Assembly: GCA_041753515.1 (NCBI GenBank)
Contig: JBGSUE010000056.1
Span: 1-62,060 of the forward strand
Source: JBGSUE01 sp041753515
GTDB lineage: Bacteria; Patescibacteriota; Microgenomatia; UBA10105; UBA927
Length of the DNA stretch: 62,060 nucleotides
Reading direction: 5' to 3'
Shown: positions 26,606-32,760 of the stretch, in pieces
How the letters are laid out: each line of letters begins with the position of its first letter
Position numbering within the stretch: position 1 is the first letter of the stretch
Made by a program: the position numbers and the translations under genes
Notes under the pieces: generated by a model
What the model was told of the DNA's origin: nothing
What the model saw: only the letters and a program-made list of their open reading frames with translations
The model's database searches: none

Positions 26606-26847
26606 GGACGGGTTGACTCTTCAGCTATGGCTATATCCACGTAGGTGTTATTTTTGGCTGCCATCAGCTTCATGATATCCCGGATAGAGCGGATGATTCT
26701 TCCCTGTTTGCCGATAATATGTCCCATATCTTCCGCGTGGACATGAATGGTGAAAAGTGTGCGGCTATCGTTTGACGCTTCATCGATTGTGAGTGCATCC
26801 GGATACGATACGATATGGGAAAGGATGTATAAAAGAACGTCTTTCAT
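26602..26847 (-). CDS. khpA: KH-domain RNA-binding protein KhpA
   Basis: This 81-residue single KH domain has the GxxG loop GKQG within MGHIIGKQGRIIRSIRDIM. The N-terminus MKDVLLYILSHIVSYPDAL matches the KhpA/YlqC family, which binds RNA as a partner of KhpB and is regularly encoded between rpsP and trmD. The start at 26847 is preferred over an upstream TTG (26868) because it gives the family's normal N-terminus. Confidence 0.9.
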   Translation of the reverse strand: MKDVLLYILSHIVSYPDALTIDEASNDSRTLFTIHVHAEDMGHIIGKQGRIIRSIRDIMKLMAAKNNTYVDIAIAEESTRP

Positions 26848-26854
26848 ATCGATG

Positions 26855-27082
26855 TCAGAGAGTAGCAAGTTTTTTTACTGTTTGGGAAACCTGAGCACCT
26901 TGTTTTATCCAGTATTCGATGCGTTTTTTATCAATAACGAGTTCCGGCGGTTTTACGAGCGGATTATAGTGGCCAAGAATTTCGATTGCCATACCGTCCC
27001 GTCGTTTGTGCGAGTCGATCGCGACAATTCTGTATGTTTTCCTGTTGCGTGAACCTGTTTGTGATAATCGTATTGTGACCAT
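26855..27082 (-). CDS. rpsP: Ribosomal protein S16
   Basis: This 75-residue small-subunit protein has the S16 N-terminus MVTIRLSQTGSRNRKTYRIV, followed by DSHKRRDG and the EILGHYNP block. It is at the short end of the family. Its start is fixed by a promoter whose -10 box ends seven bases upstream; a much longer frame running into rnc is rejected. It heads rpsP-khpA-trmD. Confidence 0.96.
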   Translation of the reverse strand: MVTIRLSQTGSRNRKTYRIVAIDSHKRRDGMAIEILGHYNPLVKPPELVIDKKRIEYWIKQGAQVSQTVKKLATL

Positions 27083-27089
27083 ACCGGAT

Positions 27090-27118
27090 ATTTTATCAGA
27101 TCGCTCCCTTACTCTCAA
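27090..27118 (-). promoter_or_regulatory. Leaderless promoter of rpsP
   Basis: Minus-strand TTGAGA (27113-27118), a 17-base spacer and TAAAAT (27090-27095), seven bases before the rpsP ATG at 27082. The -35 box lies inside the 3' end of rnc, so rpsP-khpA-trmD can be expressed apart from the recG-rnc genes. Confidence 0.7.
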
Positions 27119-27782
27119 GTGCGGCGCGAGCCGCTGACTGTTCTGCTTCCTGTTTGGATTTTCCCTTGCCGGATCCAAGGACAACATTTTCCGACAGAAC
27201 ATCCACCCAGAAGGTTTTATCATGGTCCGGTCCTTCACTTCGCTCGACTTTGTAGATTGGAGATATTTTGACTTTTTGCTGAACAATCTCCTGCAAATGG
27301 CTTTTGAAATCAATATATGCTTTATCTTCGATGAGCTTTTGTGCTTTTGGGAATAGGTAGGTTTCCAAATATGTTCGTGCGCTATCCAGTCCCTGGTCAA
27401 GGTATATGACTCCAAGAAGAGCTTCAAAGACATCAGCCAAAAGTGACTGATTCTTTCTTCCTCCGGAATCTTCTTCTCCTTTAGATAAAAAGAGCAGGTC
27501 GCCCAGTTTCAGCTCAGAGGCAACAGATGCAAGCGTTTTTGTTTTTACCAGGCTGGAACGGATATTTGTCAGGATTCCTTCAGGATATTGCGGATAGTGC
27601 GTGAAAAGATGGTGTGAGGTAAGAAGAGATAGGACAGAATCGCCTAAAAATTCAAGCCGTTCGTTTGATTCTTTGATGGTACGGTCTTCATTAAGATACG
27701 AGCGGTGATAAAATGCCTGTTTGAGGAGATCTCTGTTGGAGAATGTTATTTGTATATTTTTTTGGAGTTCATCAAAACTCAT
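27096..27782 (-). CDS. rnc: Ribonuclease III
   Basis: This 228-residue double-strand-specific endoribonuclease processes rRNA precursors. The catalytic signature NERLEFLGDSVLSLL is present, with the second acidic cluster LADVFEALLGVIYLD. A C-terminal double-stranded RNA-binding domain (about 155-225) has the KGKSKQEAEQSAARAAL motif. The start overlaps the nusB stop by four bases. Confidence 0.96.
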   Translation of the reverse strand: MSFDELQKNIQITFSNRDLLKQAFYHRSYLNEDRTIKESNERLEFLGDSVLSLLTSHHLFTHYPQYPEGILTNIRSSLVKTKTLASVASELKLGDLLFLSKGEEDSGGRKNQSLLADVFEALLGVIYLDQGLDSARTYLETYLFPKAQKLIEDKAYIDFKSHLQEIVQQKVKISPIYKVERSEGPDHDKTFWVDVLSENVVLGSGKGKSKQEAEQSAARAALESKGAI

Positions 27783-28147
27783 GATTCATCCTCCTTTTTT
27801 CCAACGTATTTTGAATATATTGTTCCCAAAACTCCATTGATAAACTGCGGACTGTTCTGGTTGCCGAATGTTTTGGCAATCTCGACAGATTCATCGATCA
27901 CCACTTTCGGCGGTTCTTTGGCATTTACGGTCATTTCCCATATCGCATACCTCAAGATCGCAAGATCGATTTTTGCGATTTTATCCAGAGGCCATTCCGG
28001 CGCACATTCCTTAATTTTTTCATCAATCTGATAGCGCTCGATTTTCAGATAGTCAGGATACGAGTCGTCGTTGCGGAAACTGGCGGCAAAAATAGACTGG
28101 ATTTCAGCAATGCGTTTTTGATGCCTGGGATCTGTGGCTGACTTCAT
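27779..28147 (-). CDS. nusB: Transcription antitermination factor NusB
   Basis: This 122-residue all-helical RNA-binding factor, with S10, promotes antitermination in rRNA operons. The C-terminal half is diagnostic: KIDLAILRYAIWEM, then PPKVVIDESVEIAKTFG and SPQFINGVLGTIY. The N-terminal helix is shorter and divergent. It lies between rpmF and rnc in the same direction. Confidence 0.93.
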   Translation of the reverse strand: MKSATDPRHQKRIAEIQSIFAASFRNDDSYPDYLKIERYQIDEKIKECAPEWPLDKIAKIDLAILRYAIWEMTVNAKEPPKVVIDESVEIAKTFGNQNSPQFINGVLGTIYSKYVGKKEDES

Positions 28148-28157
28148 GTCTCTACTA

Positions 28158-28361
28158 TCAGCTGGTCTTTTTTATCTTTTTTTGTTTGACTTCAATGATC
28201 TGTTTGCCTTTATAATATCCGCATTTCCTGCACACACGATGCGGTTGCACAATTTCTCCACAGTGGGAGCAGCGGCCGTATGAGCGCCCCGGTGGGGTTA
28301 TTGCAGCTTTGCGTTTGCCGCCCCGTCTGGTTGAATGTCTACGTTTGGGTAATGGTGCCAT
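28158..28361 (-). CDS. rpmF: Ribosomal protein L32
   Basis: This 67-residue large-subunit protein has the N-terminus MAPLPKRRHSTRRGGKRKA and a four-Cys zinc ribbon (CSHCG and CRKCG), so it is the zinc-binding form. The lysine-rich tail is usual. The gene starts five bases after the recG stop. Confidence 0.95.
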   Translation of the reverse strand: MAPLPKRRHSTRRGGKRKAAITPPGRSYGRCSHCGEIVQPHRVCRKCGYYKGKQIIEVKQKKIKKTS

Positions 28362-28366
28362 AGTAT

Positions 28367-30412
28367 TTATTCCTGTATGATCCGTATTTTACCTGAATAT
28401 ACGGCATCTCTCAAGTGGGGATATTCATGCATGGATCCGTCAATACCCACAACGCGCATAGCTGCCTCTTTCGTCTCCCCAAGCATTGTTTTATCCGTAA
28501 AATCAGCAAAACGGAGATTCGGTAAACCGTGCTGTTTTGTACCCAAAAAATCGCCGGGTCCTCTCATTGCCAAATCAAGTTCCGCAAGATCAGGTCCGCT
28601 GAAAATAGTCTCTAGCGATTTTAAGCGCCTGAGAGTCTCGGTGTTGGAATTTTCGGAAAACAATAGACAATATGCCTGTTGGTTCCTTCGTCCTACCCTT
28701 CCTCTCAGCTGGTGAAGCTGTGACAGACCGAATCTGTCTGCATCTTCGATGAGGATGATAGATGCATTGGGAATATCGATGCCGACCTCGACAACCGGAG
28801 TGGTGACAAGGATATCGGACGATCCTCCGGCAAATGCGGAAAGGACGTCCGTTTTTTTCTTTTCGCTCATGGATCCGTATAGAAGTGACACAGAGTATTT
28901 TGAAAATACAGTTTCTTTCAGACGTGTATATTCATTTTTTACCGATTTGACGGAATTTTCTTCACCATCACCTCCTTCAACTAAAGGGCATACGATAAAA
29001 ACCTGTGTTTTCTTTTCATCGATGTGACCGGAAATCCACTTGTAAGCGGCTTCACGTTTGGATGACGGCACAACCCAGGTTTTTACCTGTTTTCGCCCGG
29101 TAGGCAATTCTCTAATCACCGATACGTCAAGACTGTCCCAGACTGTGAGCGCAATAGTGCGTGGAATAGGTGTGGCTGTCATGGTAAGAATATGCGGTAC
29201 TGCAGATCCACGGCTTTTTTCTTTTAGTTTTGAACGTTGTGCCACACCAAAGCGCTGCTGTTCATCAACAACGATGAGTCCGACGTTGTCGTAGACCCTT
29301 GAATCGGATAAGAGCGCATGCGTTCCCACTATAATCTGCGGTTTTTCCGTGGAAAGTCCTTTTTCACCTTTTGCCGTAATAAGCGTTATACCGATACCCA
29401 AAGGCGTAAATAATTGTGTGAGAGATTCGAAGTGTTGTTGAGCAAGTATTTGTGTTGGAGCCATAAGGAGGCTTGTGTATCCTGACTGTGCCGCGATATG
29501 CATGGCGACTGCTGCAACAATCGTTTTTCCGGCCCCAACGTCGCCGATCAAGAGTCTGTTCATCGGATACGGTTTTTCTAAATCGTCAGTAATTTCTTCA
29601 ATAGCGAGTTTCTGGTCACACGTGAGGGTGAACGGTAGACGGGCAATAAAAGATTCTGTTATGTGTCGGCGTGTTGCCATCCTGCAGGAATTCGTGATGT
29701 TCCTCCATTGGATTTTTGAAGACTGTATAATGAGCTGGAGTGCAAATAGTTCTGCAAACGAAAGTCTTTTACGTGAAGCGGATATGTCTTCGTGCTTGTC
29801 GGGAAAATGAATTTTAGACAGTGCGGCAGTAATGGAGAGCAATGCGTACTTCTTCCGTATGTCATCAGGTATAATATCCTCTCCGAGATCAAGATGAAGA
29901 TTGAGAAGATAATCCATCCTGCCCCGCAGCCATTTGGATGTGACGCCTTGGGTTTCATGGTACACGGGAACCAGACGACCCATATGCAAAGACTGTGAGT
30001 CTGACTGGCCAGTTTCAAACTCAGGATTCACCAGAACGGTTTTTTTCCCAAAAAAAGATAATGCGCCTGCCATAGCTACATGGGTGCCTTTAGGGAGTAT
30101 GGAGAGAAGATATGGCTGATGGAAAAATATTGCTTCAATTGAACCCGTATCGTCCGCTATGCGGACAAGCTGCATTTTTTTGCCGGTTTTGGTTGCGACA
30201 CTCGCAATTGAAGTGACCGTCCCTTGGACGGTAACGGTTTGTCCGGCCCGTGTATCTTTCATGGCCACCATTTTGCGGAAATCATTGTATCTGTGGGGCG
30301 TATGGTAGAGAAGGTCTGAAACTGTATGTATACCCAGGCGTTCAAGGCGTTTAGCCATTGCAGGACCTACTTTTGGCACGTATTGTACCGGACTGTCTAT
30401 TGTCAGTTCCAT
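28367..30412 (-). CDS. recG: ATP-dependent DNA helicase RecG
   Basis: This 681-residue fork-reversal and branch-migration helicase has an N-terminal wedge OB-fold domain (about 60-150). The superfamily II motor follows with Walker A GDVGAGKT, motif Ia MAPTQILAQQHF, a DEQQ box in place of DEAH (VVDEQQRFGV), motif III TMTATPIPRT and motif VI QLRGRVGRRNQQAYC. The C-terminal RecG wedge partner FLGTKQHGLPNLRFAD is intact. It is preceded by a very small membrane-protein gene. Confidence 0.96.
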   Translation of the reverse strand: MELTIDSPVQYVPKVGPAMAKRLERLGIHTVSDLLYHTPHRYNDFRKMVAMKDTRAGQTVTVQGTVTSIASVATKTGKKMQLVRIADDTGSIEAIFFHQPYLLSILPKGTHVAMAGALSFFGKKTVLVNPEFETGQSDSQSLHMGRLVPVYHETQGVTSKWLRGRMDYLLNLHLDLGEDIIPDDIRKKYALLSITAALSKIHFPDKHEDISASRKRLSFAELFALQLIIQSSKIQWRNITNSCRMATRRHITESFIARLPFTLTCDQKLAIEEITDDLEKPYPMNRLLIGDVGAGKTIVAAVAMHIAAQSGYTSLLMAPTQILAQQHFESLTQLFTPLGIGITLITAKGEKGLSTEKPQIIVGTHALLSDSRVYDNVGLIVVDEQQRFGVAQRSKLKEKSRGSAVPHILTMTATPIPRTIALTVWDSLDVSVIRELPTGRKQVKTWVVPSSKREAAYKWISGHIDEKKTQVFIVCPLVEGGDGEENSVKSVKNEYTRLKETVFSKYSVSLLYGSMSEKKKTDVLSAFAGGSSDILVTTPVVEVGIDIPNASIILIEDADRFGLSQLHQLRGRVGRRNQQAYCLLFSENSNTETLRRLKSLETIFSGPDLAELDLAMRGPGDFLGTKQHGLPNLRFADFTDKTMLGETKEAAMRVVGIDGSMHEYPHLRDAVYSGKIRIIQE

Positions 30413-30419
30413 GAAAAGT

Positions 30420-30527
30420 CTAGAGCCCTCCGTATAAAAGCGGCATCAGGGATGAAAGGATGAGAGCAAGCGATGCGATGACCACAATCACTTTCCAGAA
30501 TTTCTCATGTTTCCGAAAAAAGTTCAT
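30420..30527 (-). CDS. Small single-pass membrane protein (35 residues)
   Basis: A short open frame from ATG 30527 to TAG 30420 encodes a basic, aromatic start (MNFFRKHEKFWK) followed by a hydrophobic helix VIVVIASLALILSSLMPLLY and GGL. It fills the gap exactly between a repeat and recG, seven bases before the recG ATG. The amphipathic start and single helix look like a real small membrane protein, and I have no function to offer. Confidence 0.6.
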   Translation of the reverse strand: MNFFRKHEKFWKVIVVIASLALILSSLMPLLYGGL

Positions 30528-30537
30528 AGTATTTTTT

Positions 30538-30583
30538 TGTCATCCCGACTTGTTGCCGTCATCCCGAACTTGTTTCGGGATCT
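30538..30583. repeat. Dispersed hairpin repeat (GTCATCCCGA type)
   Basis: A partial unit GTCATCCCGACTTGTTGCC is followed by a complete hairpin unit that opens GTCATCCCGAACTTG and closes TTTCGGGATC. It is the same module as in 8297-8362 and 30886-31044, and lies beside the GIY-YIG gene. Confidence 0.85.
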
Positions 30584-30587
30584 AGTT

Positions 30588-30872
30588 TTATAAAATATAT
30601 TCCTTGTACAAATCCTTCATACAGGGATTTGTTGATCGTATTAAATTAATTTTCCATTCTCTATGCCAATTCTTTAATTGTTTTTCTCGTTTTATTGCAT
30701 CTATAGCCCTATCATATTCTTCAAAATACACAAGTTCATGAATATTATACTTTTTTGTAAAACTGTCTACAATATGATTTTTATGTTGATACGTGCGTTT
30801 TATAAGATCATGCGTCATGCCTGTATAAAATACAGTTCGGGTTTTATTGGATAATATGTATGTATAAAACAT
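30588..30872 (-). CDS. GIY-YIG domain endonuclease-like protein
   Basis: This 94-residue single-domain protein belongs to the GIY-YIG nuclease superfamily (small UvrC-N/UPF0213-like type). The motif appears as YTYILSNKTRTVFYTGMTHDLIKRTYQHK, with the catalytic Tyr pair and Arg, followed by HELVYFEEYDRAIDAIKREKQLKNWHREWK, which supplies the metal-binding Glu. I choose ATG 30872; a longer frame from 30914 would start MPAGRQVSAS, which is translated repeat. The gene is sandwiched between two clusters of hairpin repeats. Confidence 0.85.
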   Translation of the reverse strand: MFYTYILSNKTRTVFYTGMTHDLIKRTYQHKNHIVDSFTKKYNIHELVYFEEYDRAIDAIKREKQLKNWHREWKINLIRSTNPCMKDLYKEYIL

Positions 30873-30885
30873 ACAAAAGAAACCA

Positions 30886-31044
30886 GATGCTGAAACCTGC
30901 CTGCCGGCAGGCACGCGAGTTCAGCATGACTGTCCTTGTCATCCCGAACTTATTTCGGGATCACGTTCAAATTACTGTCATGCCGAATTTATTTCGGCAT
31001 CTCGTTTATATTCAAACTTGATGCTGAAACGAGTTCAGCATGAC
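30886..31044. repeat. Cluster of dispersed hairpin repeats
   Basis: At least three hairpin units in tandem: GATGCTGAAAC...GTTCAGCATGAC (interrupted by CCTGCCTGCCGGCAGGCA), GTCATCCCGAACTTATTTCGGGATC, and GTCATGCCGAATTTATTTCGGCATC, with a last GATGCTGAAACGAGTTCAGCATGAC. The variants keep compensating changes in both arms, so the hairpin itself appears to be conserved. Confidence 0.85.
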
Positions 31045-31047
31045 GGA

Positions 31048-32247
31048 CTATTCAATAATTCTTTTTGCTTTTTTCCCAACCTTGAGTATATCACCAGCTT
31101 TAATTTTCAGTGCTTTGTTGCCAGATATAATTATCTCATTCAGTTTGACTGCATTTTGAGATAGCAAACGTTTTGCTTCAGAATTACTTTCAGCCATTCC
31201 CGCCTTTACAATTTGTGTATTTACATTTGGTTCATTTACCATCGTTGACAACCTGAGTGTTGGTACTTCCACAGTGACATCAATGACCCCATGTTGAAAC
31301 CGTTTTTCAAAATTTTCCTGTGCTTTTTTGGCGGAGGGTTCGTCGTTGAGCCAGGCGGTGAGCTCATATGCCAGCCGCTTTTTGAATGTCATCGGGTTCT
31401 CCCCCTTCTCCATCTTCTCATGCATCTCGGCTATCTCATTAATCATCTTATCTGTCAGAAGAGTAAAGCATGGAATAATGGCATCATCCCCAAGAGCCAT
31501 GATCTTACCGTAAAAATCGGACGGTTCATCGGTGAGCCCGATGACATTACCTTCCGTTTTTCCGATTTTTGTGCCTTTAGCATCAGTAAGCAGCGGAACT
31601 GTCATGACAAATTTTTCTTTTCCGAGCATTGCTTTCACAAGAGATCTTCCTGCAAGCATATTAAATGTCTGATCAGTACCTCCCATTTCCAGGTCAACTT
31701 TCATGACGACCGAATCGTACCCCTGCAAAAGCGGATAAATAAACTCCCTCAGGTTAATTGAATCTCCTGCTTTCATTCGTACCTGATACATATCACGTTC
31801 TATCAATTGTTGTACAGAAAAATGCTGAGCAATAACCAATATGTCCTCCAGTTTTAATTTTGTGAGCCAATCTCCGTTATATCTGATTTCGATTGGATTA
31901 TCGCCATCGAATCTTACTATTTTTGATGCTTGTTTGAGATATGAAACAGCATTATTGCGAAGTTCCTGACGGCTCATGAATGTGCCCCGTGCTTTCATTT
32001 TGCCCGAAGGATCTCCGGCTAGCCCTGTCCCGTCACCGACCAGAAATATAACATGGTGGCCAAGATCCTGCCATTGACGAAGTTTTCGAAAACCGACAGC
32101 ATGACCAATATGAAGTTGTGACCCCGTCGGATCAAAGCCCTGGTACAGGGTCAGTTTTTTCCCGCTTCTCAATACTTTTTCCAGTGCATCACGGCTGGGA
32201 TAAATCGTATCCACTCCACGGGTGAGAAGTGTTTCAATCGGATCCAT
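31048..32247 (-). CDS. tyrS: Tyrosyl-tRNA synthetase
   Basis: This 399-residue class I synthetase charges tRNA-Tyr. The HIGH motif is QLHIGHAV, the tyrosine pocket includes YQGFDPTG and GGTDQTFNMLAGR, and the KMSKS loop is the variant TKIGKTEGN. The C-terminal S4-like RNA-binding domain ends the protein (EIIISGNKALKIKAGDILKVGKK). The start is supported by an extended -10 box (TGC-TAAAAT, 32254-32262) six bases upstream, so the mRNA is probably leaderless. No T-box is seen here. Confidence 0.96.
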   Translation of the reverse strand: MDPIETLLTRGVDTIYPSRDALEKVLRSGKKLTLYQGFDPTGSQLHIGHAVGFRKLRQWQDLGHHVIFLVGDGTGLAGDPSGKMKARGTFMSRQELRNNAVSYLKQASKIVRFDGDNPIEIRYNGDWLTKLKLEDILVIAQHFSVQQLIERDMYQVRMKAGDSINLREFIYPLLQGYDSVVMKVDLEMGGTDQTFNMLAGRSLVKAMLGKEKFVMTVPLLTDAKGTKIGKTEGNVIGLTDEPSDFYGKIMALGDDAIIPCFTLLTDKMINEIAEMHEKMEKGENPMTFKKRLAYELTAWLNDEPSAKKAQENFEKRFQHGVIDVTVEVPTLRLSTMVNEPNVNTQIVKAGMAESNSEAKRLLSQNAVKLNEIIISGNKALKIKAGDILKVGKKAKRIIE

Positions 32248-32253
32248 AGATGT

Positions 32254-32262
32254 ATTTTAGCA
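32254..32262 (-). promoter_or_regulatory. Extended -10 promoter of tyrS
   Basis: Minus-strand TGC-TAAAAT ends six bases before the tyrS ATG. The TG of an extended -10 element may replace the -35 box, which is not recognisable. Confidence 0.5.
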
Positions 32263-32286
32263 TACTTAGCAGACTATTATTCTCCT

Positions 32287-32330
32287 TGGTGGCCAGCTTT
32301 TTATGATTTAGTAAAAACTGGCCACCAGTC
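32287..32330. repeat. Long hairpin between the small membrane protein gene and tyrS
   Basis: TGGTGGCCAG and CTGGCCACCA form a perfect 10-bp outer stem that continues, after one bulged C, with TTTTT pairing to AAAAA, around a short loop. No T run follows on either strand, so it is not a standard terminator. It could be an mRNA 3' end stabiliser or a processing site. Confidence 0.6.
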
Positions 32331-32332
32331 TT

Positions 32333-32572
32333 TCAGAACAAATTGTTCATATTGAGAATTAACATTATTACCCCGATTCCCATAAGAACAATTGCAGGGA
32401 TTCTTGTCAAAGGTACCTCGTTTTTGTAGATGAAATATATAATTGCCCCGAATGCAGTCAATATTCCACCACCTGTGAGCAGACTTATGGATCCATTTGC
32501 AATGAACATTACCGTTGCAAGTATTCCAAGAAGCCATTCAGGAAGAGCAGTTTTTTCAAATACATATTTCAT
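32333..32572 (-). CDS. Small two-helix membrane protein, unknown function
   Basis: This 79-residue hydrophobic protein has membrane segments at about 12-33 (EWLLGILATVMFIANGSISL), 36-50 and 58-76. No family is recognised. An overlapping frame (32301-32537) is Cys- and Trp-rich without hydrophobic order and is rejected as a shadow. The ATG is preceded by AAGG at a usable distance. A long hairpin follows the stop. Confidence 0.6.
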   Translation of the reverse strand: MKYVFEKTALPEWLLGILATVMFIANGSISLLTGGGILTAFGAIIYFIYKNEVPLTRIPAIVLMGIGVIMLILNMNNLF

Positions 32573-32720
32573 GTTTAACCTTTTACCTTAATTTATCTAT
32601 TTCATCCGCTTGATTAAAAATGTTTCAAGCAGTTTCTAGAGCCCCCGTCCATTTGTTCTGATTTTTGAATGTGCGAACCATCGCCGTTTCTGATAGTGAA
32701 GTATATCAAATTCCATATAT
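32573..32720. other. Short divergent gap, nothing recognised
   Basis: AT-rich spacer between the small membrane protein gene and the penicillin-binding protein promoter. It contains only an 18-codon frame and no clear hairpin. Confidence 0.4.
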
Positions 32721-32749
32721 TTGTCATTATGGGAGCTGTACAGTAGAAT
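32721..32749 (+). promoter_or_regulatory. Promoter of the penicillin-binding protein gene
   Basis: TTGTCA (32721-32726), a 17-base spacer and TAGAAT (32744-32749) lie eleven bases before the ATG, giving a leader of only about five bases. Confidence 0.65.
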
Positions 32750-32760
32750 AGAGAAACGGT

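Noticed and set aside
27083..27433. Long frame upstream of rpsP
   Set aside because: It reads antiparallel frames of rnc; the S16 N-terminus and a promoter fix the start at 27082.
30873..30914. N-terminal extension MPAGRQVSASGFFC of the GIY-YIG protein
   Set aside because: It is translated hairpin repeat sequence (CCTGCCGGCAGG) and absent from the domain family; the internal ATG is used instead.
31048..32262. T-box for tyrS
   Set aside because: The gene has a -10 box six bases before its ATG, leaving no leader RNA.
32301..32537. Alternative frame to the small membrane protein
   Set aside because: Cys-, Trp- and Asn-rich with no hydrophobic segments, and it ends inside the hairpin; the overlapping frame has a clear membrane pattern.
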